Counted from the stretch's first letter, positions 10,945-23,743 are shown. The stretch: DNA of 64,000 bases from Panaeolus papilionaceus (GCA_015501605.1 JADNRZ010000001.1:3038001-3102000), one strand, 5' to 3'. A program made the numbers and translations. Notes: a model not told the origin generated them from the letters alone.

Positions 10945-12748
10945 CTAGAAAGAGCTGACTTTATGGGTGAGAGTCTCTGCCCACGGGATGGTGCGATCAA
11001 CATAGGCCGCTATGGTATAACTAGATGGTAAGCAACATCCTTAACACTCCAGGTAAAACCCACTCACGCTTCGGTCCAATATAGGTCCCAATCTTCCCAA
11101 CAATTTCGTCGTAATCATCGAAACCCGGGTGCCATTCAACCTTCTGATCCGTCCATTGATTTATTCCTGTCATCGTCGCTGCAGACCATTGAAGCATAAC
11201 ATTCACTTCTTCATCACTGAGCGCATCCTCCGACCTCATTCTCGAAATAACCCCAGCAAAATCATCGACGACCCTATCCCTCAGCCTAAGCTCCTGCCAG
11301 CGTGACCCCACATCTAACCTCTCCGGCCCTGGCATCGAGAGATTCCAATCCTGCTTTTTATCAGCGATCTTGCCGAGGATTTTGCAATACCGTTTGTGGG
11401 GATGCTCAGTGGCGCTCCAGTGGCGCTTTTGGCACTCCTTCGAGCAGTACCCGATTGTCTGGCACCGAACGCACGTCTTGAAACTCGTGCCTTGGTCCCT
11501 GAATGAGAGAAAACAGCCTGGCGCTGCGCATGGCTTGCTTATGTGGCATTCGGTCATCGTAATCGCGATGGCCTCGTTTGTTGGTCTTTGAGAATCTCCC
11601 CTGTCCATCTGCATCCGCGCTACTTGCGACGCTTGGTAGGTGTGCAAGTCGCGTTGGACGATTAAGGGATGAAGTGGAATTTTGGGTTTGCCAGCTCGCT
11701 CCATTTGAAAAGTGCGAAAGATGAGTTGTCCAAAAGCAACAAACCTCCACTTGAAGTTTTGCAGCCCTTCGCGATCCAGATAACGCGACAAAACGGGGAG
11801 AAGGTAGAGGATGAGTGAACAGAGCTGTAAAGCCTTGGTTTCCGAACCGTATAGGCACCGTACGTTAGAGCTGATAGGTGGCCTAAAGATCTCATGGAGG
11901 CAGTTTATCAGCCCTGTTCCCATATCTTGGAGCTCGTAGGTTGGTGCTGCTGGTGTTCGTGCTGTTGACTCGGATTTCATGTCGTCCAGTGTCCTGCTGA
12001 GGTGTCTCCACACAGGATCGATCAACAAGACCCTCACAGCATCGACCTGAACTATGCTTTTGTACAGCTGTGGGCCGACAAACCTAATAAGCGAGGTGAA
12101 CAGCTCAGTGACGATGCAATCGTCGACTAAACGTTCCCATTGCAGTAGGCTTTTCATCGTTATGTCTGGGCCATGCGGTAGGAGCTCCGACGCCTTAGGA
12201 GGCCACCTATTTGACACACCCCTCAGAACCGACTTTTCTTTGCTAGCCCCCATAATAGCTTGAAGCAGCTTGCATGCCGTGGTCACGAACTTGCAAGTCT
12301 CCGAACGCCCTTCATGGACGCCCAATTCCGCCCACATTGTGCGAAGATCCGTCAACCCAGAGTGAAAAACCTTGCTATTCGGGTTCATCACGCACTGGCA
12401 GGTCGAGAGCTTCTGCAGCATGGCCCGGAACTCGTTGTCTGTTCTCTCGGCAATGATAAAATCGTAGATGGAGAACCACAGCCCATGGATTTTGGACAGT
12501 TGGATGAGGTCCTGGAAGTCGGGCTGCATTGAGATTTGGAGTAGGCAATAGAGGAGGGTGCCAGCGCATGCAGTTGGGTGCTTTGTGTTTCGCAGACCGC
12601 TCACAATATAGGCGATTGCGATTCCGGAGGTGACAGGCATTTTTTGGAGTTGTTCTCGAAGAAGTTGGTCCCCATGAGCACGGCCTTGTTGTGGAGTGGC
12701 TTGCTTTGGTTTTGGCATTGTCGACGTGGTTGTGGATGATGTTGTCAA
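10945..12748 (-). CDS. MYND zinc-finger protein, family copy 1
   Basis: One long exon from 12748 to about 11067 followed by a proposed short last exon ending at 10945; the donor GTGAGT follows GGACCGAAGC and the spliced end reads GPKPAYVDRTIPW. Unspliced, the frame would stop at 11021. About 580 aa. A helical N-terminal region of 400 residues, with no domain I recognise, carries LLPHGPDITMKSLLQW. The MYND finger spans roughly residues 407-455: CAAPGC, CVRCQTIGYCSKEC, then HW and HKRYC, with every zinc ligand present. Near the C-terminus is WHPGFDDYDEI. MYND fingers bind proteins, often proline-rich peptides. No SET domain, so it is not a SMYD methyltransferase. Closest in the window to copy 2. 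Confidence 0.75.
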
Positions 12749-13309
12749 TACGAAGAAGTGTATCGATGAGGGAGGGTGTGCGGTTAAATTGGATTGGTGA
12801 GGTGGTATGCCTTTTTACGTATTCTGTTCCTATTGCGGGGATGTCACAAGGAACGATGAATGTCGTTTATGAATAACACCACCTAACGCAGTTTCTCGTG
12901 CTACCAATTTTACAACCACTGGTTTCAATATGCCTTTAAACTGTGTAGATCAAATGTAGTAGACTCAAGAATAAAATCAAACAGTATTAAATCATTTTAT
13001 CGACGCCAAATTGGATCATGTGACCGCGATTTTGAGTCGATTTTGCACTTCATCTCGACGCCTCACAAATTGCTATCTTCCCAACCCACAGCGACAGGCA
13101 CCATGAATACCACCCAAACTCATTCATTTATAATACAGTGATACTAGGCTCTTATTGAAGCTAACTGAACCCAATCAAATCCATACATTTCCCTTGCACA
13201 CCAGTCCACAATTGTGTTGTCCGATACTTATGAAACCCCAAAGCGAGTTCTCTCAAGAAATAACAGGCCCAGCCAGGCGTACAATTTGCCCTCTTACAAA
13301 ATTGAAACT
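12749..13309. other. Intergenic region between MYND copies 1 and 2
   Basis: About 560 nt, A/T-rich in the middle. No gene or clear repeat seen. Contains the promoter of MYND copy 1 and the 3' flank of copy 2. Confidence 0.4.
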
Positions 13310-15050
13310 TCAAGCGCTAGCACAGCCAATAAAAGCCGCTGAGATATTGTAGAGACAGTAAGCCTTCCGATTTCAATGTTCTCAATGCAGAAATGGACTC
13401 ACGTTTTGGCCCAATAAAGGTTGAAATACGTTCAATTATTTCTTCGTAATCATCGTATCCTGGATGCCATTCAACATCCAGGTAGGCCTTATCATTAATC
13501 CCAGTTACCACCGTCGCTGTCCAATTTATCATAGCAACAAGCTCTTCGTAGGAGAGTAGGTTTTCTCTTCGCATTCTGGACATGACCTCCGCGAGGTTCT
13601 CCTGCAGTGCATATCCACGTAACACCAAGTCATCCGACTCTTGGACGCCTGGTATCGGCGCATGCCACCCTCCCCTTGCATCCGAAATCTTGAGCATAAT
13701 TTTGCACGAGTGTCTGTGAGGGATCTCCTCTGCGTTCCAATGTTGGCTCTGACATTGTTTTGAGCAGTATCCCACTGTTTTACATCGACTGCACAACTTG
13801 AACTCGGCAGCGCTGTCTCTGAATGTGCGATGACAACCCTGAGCAGCGCAAGGTCTGTTGTTGCGACACTCAACCATTGCGGATGCAATGAGGTTGATTA
13901 TCGGTGTCTCGGAGCGCTCGCTTTTGCAAGTTTCCCACATCGCTTTCGCTTCCGAGCACAAGGCTGCGTCGTGCTTGACTATCAACGGGTGAAGAGGGAT
14001 TTTGGGTCGCCCAGGCCGGTCCATCCCAAAAGCGCGAAAGATGTTTTGCCCGTGTATGGAGAACATAATACTGAAGGCCCCGATACCACTAGAACCCAGG
14101 TCTCGCGCCATGACAGGGAGGAGATAGAGGAAGATGGAGCAAAGCTGTAAGGCCTTCGTCTCCGCGCCGACCAGCATCTGTAGATTGGACCTGATTGGCG
14201 GCCGGAATACCTCTTCGAAACAACTGCGCAACTGCAATCCCAGTACCTCGAAACCATTAGCCGGTGGTCTTGGGTTTCTCGCCGTTGGTTCTGACCTCAT
14301 ATCATCCAATGTCTTGTTCAGTTGATGTCGCACAGGATCAATCACCAAAGTCTTCATACCATCAACCTTCGCAACACTTCCATATATCTGTGGACCGCCA
14401 AGCCTAATGATGGCTGAGAAAAGATTGGGGACAATACAGTCGCCAACTATGCGATGCCATTGCAGGAGGCTTTTCATGACTTCGTCTGGGCCGTGTGGTA
14501 GAAGCTCAGACGTGTTGGGAGGCCACCTCTTCGACACACCCCTCAACACCGACCGGTCTTTGCTAACGTCCATGATGTTCGCCAGCAGGCCACACACAAG
14601 ACCAGCAAATTTCCAAGTCTCTGAACGTCTTTCGTCAAGGCTTGACCTCCTCCTCCGTGCGTCACGAAGCGAATCCAGTTCCATGTGAAACACCCGGGCG
14701 TTCCGGTGCATTTTACAGCTGCATGTCGAAAGCTTTTCGACCATGGCGTGAAATTCCTCGTCGGTCCTTTTGGCGATGATGAAATTGTAGAGGCAGAACC
14801 ATAACATATGGATTTTGGACATGCTCACAGTGCCGGAAAAGTTGGGCTCCTCGATGAGGGTAGAGACTCGGAATAGGCAGCAGAAAAGCGTCCCCGCACA
14901 AGCAGTTGGTTTCTTTGGGTTCTCCAGGCCTTCAAGAACGTAAACGAGTGCGCCTTGAATGGGGGTAGGCATGCTCAAGACTTGTTTGTGGAGTTGTTCC
15001 ATGCCTTGGGAGCGTCCGCCTCGTGAACCTCTCTGTAAGCCCCTAGGCAT
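13310..15050 (-). CDS. MYND zinc-finger protein, family copy 2
   Basis: Mostly one exon from 15050 to about 13404, with a proposed last exon after an intron at the same place as in copy 1 (donor GTGAGT after CCAAAAC), ending GPKPAFIGCASA at 13310. Unspliced, the frame stops at 13317. About 560 aa. It follows copy 1 along its whole length, including LLPHGPDEVMKSLLQWHRIV, IPLHPLIV before the finger, the MYND ligands (CAAQGC, CSRCKTVGYCSKQC, QHW, HRHSC) and WHPGYDDYEEI at the end. The two are tandem, same strand and clearly recent relatives. Function unknown beyond the protein-binding finger. Confidence 0.75.
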
Positions 15051-15612
15051 GATGAACTAGAGTCTAGTTGATGGTGGTGTCTGGAGGTGTTCAAATCAAT
15101 GAGTTGAAGTGGGCCGTCAATTAAATATGTGTGGCGGATGACTGGGAGCTTTATAACAACAAAGTATTGCTTGCGGCCTGATCTTCCGTGTCTCAGATTG
15201 GTCATACCTTAAATATCATTGCCCCTGGAATGTGGATCGTTGAAGGATCCGACGATGGATTCCCAACGACAATCCTTCAAGATATAAATAAATTGCAGCC
15301 GACAAAACACCCGGATCGAATAAAAAATAAGCCTTCTATGTTATGACAGGTTCTGCTCGAAGTTCTTTTCTCAAATCTTCACTGGTAAGATTCTGGGATT
15401 TATTGTGAAGTTGAAGCAACTCCTGACAAAGCTGTACCCCCAAAAGAACTTGTACAAGCCTTCAATTTACGCGCACCCGGAAATCAATTTTTATTTCTCT
15501 CGAATTACCCCCGGCCTGCTTTTCCAGGCTATGCTCTAGAAGGAGCTTTTTCTCTCGTTTTGCAGCCGCAGACAACGGAAGGTTTTCAAGGCGACTCGGA
15601 GTTTTGGCTGCG
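15051..15612. other. Intergenic region between MYND copies 2 and 3
   Basis: About 560 nt. No gene or repeat recognised. Promoter of copy 2 and 3' flank of copy 3. Confidence 0.4.
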
Positions 15613-17400
15613 TTAAGCTCTCTTTAGCATCCCTGAACGCAAAAAATAATGGTTTCAATATCTACCTTTTGGTCCCTTGAAAGGTCCTCTTGGATCAGTT
15701 AAGCGCTCAATCAGAGCCCCATAGTCGTCAAATCCTGGGGGTCTTTCCGATGTACCCAAGCCGGAGGGGAGCAATGGGCCCCAGATATTAACGCCAACAG
15801 TGATAATCCAATCATATAGCAACTTGACCTCCTCTGATGAAAGCTGCGCCTGGAGAATAGCTGCTTGTATAGCTTTGACCTTCTTCTGTAACCTAGCGGT
15901 AGGATTTTGAATTATCTTCAAATGCGATTGCTGATGATGATCACCTGGTAGTAAATTGGTGTTCGTGTCACTGCCCTCAGTAAAGGAATTGGTCAAGTCC
16001 AACTCACAGGAGGGGTCATATGATTCCAGGATGATGTGAAGCCTGCGTAGGATCTTGCATACTAGTTTGTGGCCTGAGAATGGACGCTGCTTCATCTTCC
16101 AGTCTGTGGCTTGACAATCGACGCTGCAATAAAAGACAACCTGACACTCCATGCACTTTTTGAAGTTCGTTCCAGTGGTTTCTAGGCGCTTGTAGCAGTT
16201 GAAGCTGGCGCAAAAGTTGTCCGACAGGTTTCGGAAAATGTATGCCAAATTGATTTCAGCATGGAGGCCATCAAGAGAGCCGAAGTTGCAAGCAGTATCT
16301 AGATCGACAATGAGGGGATGATGCGGCATCACGATTGGCTGGCGAGCTGAGCGAGAAAAAAATCTGCCCCCGCCTGAAAGTGCAGCGTGGAAGCCACGAA
16401 GCAAGATGCGCCCCGCTTGCGTCGCGCCTCTTTTTAACTCGTCGACCTGAAGCAGGTTGCTGGGAGATACACATGTCCTCAGATAGGGTGCGATGTAGAG
16501 GGTCAACGAGCAGAGCTGAAGGTAGTGGAGTTCCAAGCCTCTGATGATACTGATCGTGAGGCAGGGTGAAACATGGGGTTCTGCAAGACACTGAATAAAA
16601 TCGAAGAATGTGCATCCAGTAATCCATAGTCGAGCGATAGTGACGTCTGCAGCTGCTTTACATCCGTTGTGCGAAGCAAGTAATCCCGACGCAACCTGCC
16701 CGATAGCACGGTCAATTTCAAACTTGAGGGTGTGGCTGCTCCTTTCGATGAACGGGTGCGCAGAGAAGCTGTTGTAGATGTTTGTTCTGCACAGGGAAAG
16801 GGTGATAGCTAGGGTTCTGGTAAGGAACCGATCAGGGGATATTTTGAAGATTTCGAAGAGCATTTTCATATGCTTGTCGGGACCAGAAGGAAAGAGGTCG
16901 GATAATTTGTAGGGCCATGACTTTGATAGGCCTTGTGCAAATGTTTTGAATTGGATTTCCGAGAGTGACTGGCTTATGATCCTGAATGCATGGCCGATGA
17001 ACCTTTCCATGTCGGCGTTCCCCTCTCCAGTAAGTGCCTCTAAATGGACGGATGTGTCATGTAATACCGCTGATACATAAGGCTTGCACCATGGTTTTGC
17101 ATTAGAGCAGTCGTCGCACGTGAGCCAGCCGTTGAACATCGACTGAATCTGCAAAGGGGAGCGCTCCAGGGCTATGAACGAAAAAAGAGTTTTGAACAAG
17201 CCAGAATCCCTGAAGAACTTGCCGTTAAGATATCCTTTTGGAGCAAAATCTGACATGGCAAGAAGACGAGACAAAGCAGTTGTCATTGTTGGACTGCATT
17301 TTGTTGGGTTTCTGGGATCCTTGAGAGCAGACACGATAAATTTTGCAACCGCAACGTCGTCCAACAGGAGCGTCTCCAGCATGATCTCGGTGGTACACAT
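15613..17400 (-). CDS. MYND zinc-finger protein, family copy 3
   Basis: One main exon from 17400; the frame stops at 15655 (GPFKGPKGRY) or, with a small intron after CCAAAAG, ends KGMLKRA at 15613. About 580 aa. It is a diverged relative of copies 1 and 2: DLFPSGPDKHMKMLFEIF matches the family block, then MPHHPLIVDL, the finger (CASFNC, CMECQVVFYCSVDC, DW, GHKLVC) and PPGFDDYGALIERL. An alternative start is the second Met, MLETLLLDD. No SET or other catalytic domain seen. The finger keeps its zinc ligands, so the gene is probably functional. Confidence 0.72.
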
Positions 17401-18018
17401 CCGAAGGGCAATAAAAATTTACAATTCTGAGGGTCAAAACTTTGAAGAGATGGCTTGCTCATGGGAAAAAAAATAATCTAATGATTCCAATCTAATCTCA
17501 AGGTCGTCTGGCAGCTTCTGTCGGTGCTTCGAATCAGCATGGCTATTTTTGTCCTATAATGATAGGAGTCGTCCTGGGCTCCTAACGGTTCAGAGCCTCT
17601 AATAATATGATAATTAACGTATTAGACTGCGCGTAAGGCCTTTCTTGTTTCTTGGTGTCCTTTTTTCTAAAGGTAGGTAAATATGCGAGAATAAGTTCAC
17701 CGATGAGCGCGTGTGAGCATATGAGCGCTTAAGCGAACTAATTACTTCCGAGGTTATGAACAAAATGGGCATCGTAATCCAGCTTGAAATTCATCTAACA
17801 AAGAGAACACGGAGCTTAAAGGTGCAACTCGACTCTGATTAATCAACAGACCATCCTAGATATATATGAGATGAGAAGCTTGAAACTGATAGATTACTAT
17901 TAGCTAAAATTAGATTCGGCCCAGTGCAATGTATCAGCTCCACTGGCACTTTTTTTTATGGCACCTCCCCCTTTCCACTGCAGCGCACCATTGGTCAAAA
18001 TCTCCCCCATCTTCTACT

Positions 18019-19601
18019 ATGAAGCTACCAAATAATCCCTTTACTGAAGAGGAAACGATCCAGTTCATCTGCACAGCGTTGGCAAACCACAAGTCTCCTA
18101 CTCATTGCATCGACTCTATTGCTGCGGTGTTTTTATACATCTTTCCTTGCTCGAAGGTCCCTCGATGAGCACGGCGACCTGATAATCAAATTTGATTTCT
18201 GCGCTGATTGTCTCAAGATGCGCATGCCGACCAAGAAATCCCTTTTCTTTCCCTACGCATGGCTGATGTTCGAAAAAAGCTGGCAGGAGCACCTAGCTAT
18301 AGGATGCTCACTAGCTCAAACAAGGCAGGGCCATTCTTCCTATAATCGTCCCCTGAGCGCAGTCTTATTCATCAACCGGACATTCGACTGCCTCTTTCTA
18401 CTTTTCAGGAGATCCGACTTCAAATCCCTTTCTGCAGGAAGGTCCAAGACCTGCTTTACTAAAACCGCGGATCTCGTACCGCATGGACCATACCAACAGA
18501 TGCTTTCATTCCGTCAATGGTTTGATACCTTCCATGTCATGGGGGTCATCCTCTACGAAAGCTTTGCCAAGTTTTCATTGGACAAACACAATGTTCATTA
18601 CGACGAAGAGACCCTTCGTCGATACTTTGAACGCAAAAGGCTGCTCACTGCGTCTTGAGGAGTTGAACGATAGTATGTTTCATCACTTCTCGTCGTTCTT
18701 TGAACTGCTTCAGGAAGATAGCGCCAGTCGTGTTCCAACGGAAGCAGCGACACTACTTATGGCGGATTTGAGGTCAAGGCAGTTCAGATCTGCTCCATGA
18801 TTCTGTACATCATGCCCTCGGTTCGACGGAGCATGACTCCGGTAGAGGGTACCCTCGAAGACCACCAGCTCAACTATATTGTTCGTCGCGCTTTACACCA
18901 TGGGGTGCTCTTGCACTCTTTTTACAACATAGGACAATACTGTCAAGACAGCTTTTCTGGAAGCTTCAGGACCTGTAAATTACTGCTCCATCCTGCCATC
19001 GGGATGTTGTGTAGAGAAAGGAGCTTTTGCAGTCTCATAGAGGGTGTTGACTACGAAACTGGACTCGCACTTTTCTGGCACAACATCGACAATCGCTGCT
19101 CGTGGGGATCGAAAGTGTGGGAAGGGAGTTTAAGCGATGCGGAGGGTGCCAAGCCGTTTTTTATTGTGGAAAGAAGCGCCAACAAGCAGACTGCAAACAC
19201 GACGAAATTCCCTATAGGAAGCTTTATGCCGTTTTGCGCAAGATCGTTGAAGCTTCGAATATCCGTACAGGCCCTCATATGGGGGTCTGTGTAAACCCTT
19301 TCATACGCGCCTCAGGTGGGCCCTGTGTACCCATATGATCCGTCTTGTTCGAGAGGTTGTTGATCGGGCGAAGCTCAATGAGGATGGAGTGAAAATTTTG
19401 CGCAGCTGGGGAAGCAAGATCCACAGAATGTTGGTTTTGGATCGATCCGTTCTCGGTGTATCAGAGTCAGGATACGAGGACTACGAAGACTTATTGGTGC
19501 GCTTCGCTGATCCCAGGGGTGTATTTGCTGGTCCGGAGGGTGAGAGTCCTGCTTCCTTCTCGATTGCCATTTACTGGCGCCTTCAACGGCAGGGGTCGTG
19601 A
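18019..19601 (+). pseudogene. Decayed MYND family copy
   Basis: Family sequence runs across about 1.6 kb but switches reading frame at least five times, with stops at each switch (near 18168, 18658, 18760, 19140 and 19338). Recognisable blocks in order: ICTALANHKSPTHC, TADLVPHGPYQQMLSFRQW, FEVKAVQICSMILYIMP, RCGGCQAVFYCGKKRQQADC and SGYEDYEDLLVRFADP. Inside the finger one zinc cysteine has become Arg (GKKR instead of GKEC), the Trp is Cys, and the last His/Cys positions are Tyr. Intact relatives are single-exon over this length, so introns do not explain the frame changes. It is closest to the copy at 53.9-55.7 kb and lies opposite to its tandem neighbours. No restored product is implied. Confidence 0.8.
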
Positions 19602-19831
19602 CAATAGAGAGATGCCATCGAAGAGTTGAAGACGATGTGAAAGGGTGTTTAGAAAATAAAAGACGACCGAACTGACAAGCGAGAATTATACTATCTGAAG
19701 ATCCAGTTGTTTTGTTGCACTGAATGTAATTGACCTGTACATATTATACAATGTTTGAACTTTCGATTATCTAGAACAACAAATATGCGTCAGTAAGATA
19801 ACTCCTCTAAGTTTGGATGATGTCTACTTAC

Positions 19832-21517
19832 CTACAGGGCGAGGAAAACCTTGTCAATCACCACATTCTCCCTATTCTCCTTCCAGACTCCAGTAAACTT
19901 GCCACTCCAACGTGGACCCTTGCCACCGCCTTTTACGCCCAATTTGCTCCTCAACCCTTCACCAGCAACCTTAACCTTTGCGTCATCAGAGCCGAGAACG
20001 AGAACAGTCGATACAGAACTCGTCATTTGAGAAGAAGGCGACGAAGAGAGAACAATGACGTGGTCCTTGTTCCCCTCCACATCAGCGAGAGCGGCGCCAA
20101 GAGCAAAAGCGATGGAAGTCAAAAATCCAAGAGCGTTGCCTGTGTCATCTGTTCGATGAATGTGTTTCTTGAACGAGCCTTCGGGTTGGGATTTGATTGA
20201 GTCGACCAGTCCACGCGCGATATAGCCTGCTAATTCTGCCTCAGTATCGCTAACCCTCTTCTCGGCTTTCTTTCTCTCATCTACGACCTGGGTAACGCGT
20301 TCTGGTACAAGAGGAGGACCGCAGCTTAGGATTGCAGAGGTGTTGGCGAGGAAGTTGTGAGTTTGAGTGAGATGGTTTATGAGACGGGGCCCAGCAAGGA
20401 AATAGAGCCTTGCGGAAGTCGCGGAAGAGCGAGAGAGAGCCTCAGTATGAGGCACGAGGAATAATTGAAGGTTGTGGATGGTTGGGAGATGGGTACCGCA
20501 ACACCTGCAAAAGTAATTGGTATCAGCGTCAAGCATTTTCAAAGCAAAGGAACTGGTATTCTTACGGGTTGCGATCAACACCATCAATGATGACAACCCG
20601 GTTAACACCTCCAGTGTAATCCTCGGGGAGAGCTTTGCCGACCGATCGACCACTCTCAAGTTTGGTTGCCTCAGCTGGCCGCTCGGTCAGCTCTTCTACT
20701 TCGACATGAACCCTCCTTCCTTCAAAGACGAGGTTGTTCGCTTCTGTTTGGATGGAGAGAATCTCTTCTTGAGTCATTCCACGGGGTATTTCAACGTAAC
20801 AGGGACTTGGATAGCTGGTGAGTGACCACGAGAGAGTCGGGAGACTGAGCCTCGTCTCTAGTAATGCAGACAAAAGATGCTGGGACGTATGCATAGACAT
20901 CTGTAATGAGAAAAGTAAGCAAGTGTCATCAGGTTAACCTTGATAAGCGCAATCGTACGTGGTCATATCGTCGCGAGTAGCCTGCTTCATCCAGAGAAGC
21001 CTTAATTTTAGCTCCTGTAGTGAACGCAAGAACGCCTGCATCCACGTCTGTACCAGCAGGGATTTTGACATAGTGAACAGCATGACCCCCATGACGTTTA
21101 CACTGTACAACTTCCCAGGTAGTTTGGTCCTCTGTCGTCAACACGCCTGTGTCGGTTGGCTGTCCACCTCCTTCCGGGAAGATAACGGTGTCGTGAAGCA
21201 TAACATGAAGCAGTGTTTCATTCGGAATATCAGGTGCGATAACAGATTTCTTAGTCTTCTTTCCAGCTGGTGCAGCTGGAGGTTGATAGACTGATACGCT
21301 CACAACGGTGGTCTCAATCGACTTGCGCAGAGGATCACCTATTGAAACTTGTTATTAGCTTGTATTTGTTAACTTTAACCTGGATTTACATACGTTGACA
21401 TGCGAGCAGACCGACTGGTACCGATATCTCTGGGGCAGATGGTACCTCCAATGTTGGAGATATTATTCGAAAATAATCAGGAGGTGTTTGAGTTGGCAAT
21501 AATATTGCTGTTGCCAT
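19832..21517 (-). CDS. AlaX-like alanyl-tRNA editing protein
   Basis: Four exons (21517-21394, 21338-20959, 20900-20566, 20504-19832) give 503 aa. The N-terminal half is a beta-barrel-like region with DTVIFPEGGGQPTDTG, the AlaRS editing-family signature. Next comes the zinc motif HTSQH and, later, CCGTH, the expected HxxxH and CxxxH ligands of the AlaRS/AlaX editing fold. The C-terminal third resembles an AlaRS C-terminal (DHHA1-like) part. This is the AARSD1 type: free-standing enzyme that hydrolyses Ser- or Gly-tRNA(Ala) to keep translation accurate, likely in the cytosol. Divergent from the SWIM/RING gene across 350 nt. Confidence 0.85.
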
Positions 21518-21867
21518 TGTCAGAGATTGTGCTCTAAGCCGTTAAAGACACGTAGTCGAACAAGAGAAATGACTGTTGCCAAAAACTTTCCAGAGAATTC
21601 CTCATCATGTGTGGATCGCTATGAATAGTAACAGCAGATGATGATAAATCGAGTCATGTCCAACGCGTCGCGGTCTGGTGATATGAGTTCAACCCACCAC
21701 CAACCGCGACAGAGTCACGCTCTCACGATGACTTGGCACAGCATCATCACGTACAACCTGCACTCTCCCCACGTTCCGTATATTGACTCCTAATTTATTT
21801 TCGAGTCAACAATCTTTGTCTTCATCCACATTTAAAGCGAGACGTTAACCCTCCATTTCCTCAAAAT
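21518..21867. promoter_or_regulatory. Shared divergent promoter, editing protein and SWIM/RING gene
   Basis: The two start codons face away from each other with 350 nt between, so both promoters must lie here. No consensus TATA was identified on either strand. Confidence 0.5.
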
Positions 21868-23427
21868 ATGGCCCGATCCAAGAGAACCCGAGATGAACCA
21901 ACTGCACCAGAAGATGCTCCGGAGACAAATGAAACACAAGGAACGGAGCCGGATCTTGAAGAGCCACCAGCAAAGCGGACTCGCAGAAACCCAAGGAGGA
22001 CAACTACTGAGAAGCCTAAGCCCGTAGAGAAGCCCAAACCTGTACCGAAAGCCCCTGCAGCGAAGAAGGCTCGCGGCCGCGCAGCTGGCAAAGGCAAAGG
22101 CAAGGCGAAGGAGGTGTCTGAGGAACCTGGGGAAGAGTCCGAGCCCAGCCCCGAAGCTGAAGCGGGACCATCTTCCGTTGCTGAACCACCTGCAGCTCCT
22201 GAACCAAAGCCCAAGAAGAAGCGTGCTCCCAAGAAGGCTGCTCAGGCTAATGGCACAAGCGCTGCTGGATCCAAACCACGAGAGGAGAAACGGAAAGCAG
22301 AATTTCTCGCTGCTCCTCCTGAGGCAACAATTAGTAGATTGTGGAGCTTGAGATGCGAACGGTTGGTTTTGAATACATTCTTGCATCTTTCGTTCATTGA
22401 TTTTGTTCATTCTCAGTATTTTCTTGGTGGATCGCACTCGCAACGACGGAGAACTCAAGGAAGCATTCAGTGTGCTCGGGACCACTGGAAATGTACGTTG
22501 CAATCTGTTGATGAATTTTACACGTTGGTTCTAAAAAAATTATTTTAGGTATATACTGTCACTATTGACCAAAAACCGCGTTGCAACTGTGCGTGCATCA
22601 TCTCATTTGAAACGTGCAGCCCTAACCTTGTACTTAGGTCCCGACTACGTCTTCAGAAGGAACCACTGCAAGCACTTGGTGCGTACTTGCCATTGCCCAA
22701 CCATCCACCTTTTCTAACTTTAATGTCATAGATATTCGTGTTCTTCAAAGGTAGACTTTATATAATAAACCACGACCCGGCCTCATGACTGACTTGTGCT
22801 CTAGTTCTCCAAGTCGGTGAAAACTCGCCTCACTGGTATCAAAAGTAAGTTGATTCAGACAACAGCGTCCCCGATGCGATATTTATCAGTTGTCAGGGCC
22901 CTTCTTAACTCGGAGCTGGAGCAAATTTTCGCAAATGCACCCATTGCTCCCAATTCGATGGCTCACCCGCACGTCCTTGCAGCGCATGCTAAAGCCACCG
23001 GAAAGGCGCCTGCTGAGACTCCTGCCGGAGGCACCGTGCCCGGAAACAGGCGCATCCCTACGGAAGAAGACGACTGCCCTGTTTGTTACGAAGGTATGCA
23101 TGAGGCTGCTCATGATACATTGGAGTGGTGTATTGCATGTGGCAATGCACTTCACCAGGAGTGCTTCGCTCAGTGTAAGTTAATTATATTGGTTCTTGCG
23201 CGATGTGTTCTAAATAATTGGACAGGGAAACGAAGTGCTGCTATGAAGGGTAACCCCTTGACTTGCGTTTGGTGTCGCGCAGATTGGACTGTCCAAGAGC
23301 CTGCTAACGTACAAGCTACTCGCGGCCGCATGGGTTATCTCAACTTGGCTGCTGCCACGTACGGCGTTTCTTGTGAGTGGTCCTCTCATCGTATTCGTGT
23401 TATGATATTTAATGATTGTTAGATTAG
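21868..23427 (+). CDS. SWIM plus RING finger protein, putative E3 ligase
   Basis: About nine exons. The N-terminal 155 residues are highly basic and Pro/Ala/Lys-rich with nuclear-localisation-like runs. Then IFLVDRTRNDGELKEAFSV leads into a SWIM finger CNCPDYVFRRNHCKH (CxCx9CxH), split by an intron after CN. A RING-type finger follows: CPVC, then CIACGNALHQECF, then CVWCRADW. SWIM plus RING is the layout of ZSWIM2-type ubiquitin ligases. The end is probably a stop at 23425-23427 just after the last splice (GVSY); a different acceptor would add about 20 residues. The substrate is unknown; the basic leader hints at nuclear work, which is inference. Confidence 0.78.
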
Positions 23428-23734
23428 AGGGTCAGTAGCAGGAGACTGTTTCCAACAAACGCACATATTTATTTCTTTGTGCACGGTGCCCATGGCTTGT
23501 AACTCGTAAACTTGTTGCAGTAGCTGTATTCAGAATACTGTATAACATTCCCGACTATTAGAAGATTTGTTTTTATTTGCTTTAGTAAAAATGGACTTCG
23601 TGATAGTTCTCAACTTGAGAATTGCATTGGTTTATGCTCGACATCTTGTTATGTTGTATCCAACGTCAGGCAAATTAGAGCTTAAAACACTTTGATGGAG
23701 GTTATTCGCTTCCCACCACCATGCAACACGGACC

Positions 23735-23743
23735 CTATATATA
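23735..23743 (+). promoter_or_regulatory. TATA box of first MFS gene
   Basis: CTATATATAG sits about 50 nt before the start codon at 23794 within a near-palindrome GACCCTATATATAGGTC. This is the clearest TATA-like element in the window. Transcription start not determinable from sequence. Confidence 0.45.

Noticed and set aside
11406..11858. 150-codon frame on the minus strand
   Set aside because: Shadow of the MYND copy 1 exon in another frame.
21832..22503. 223-codon frame on minus strand
   Set aside because: Antisense to the basic N-terminal part of the SWIM/RING gene; Ser/Phe/Cys-rich shadow of Lys/Pro/Glu codons.
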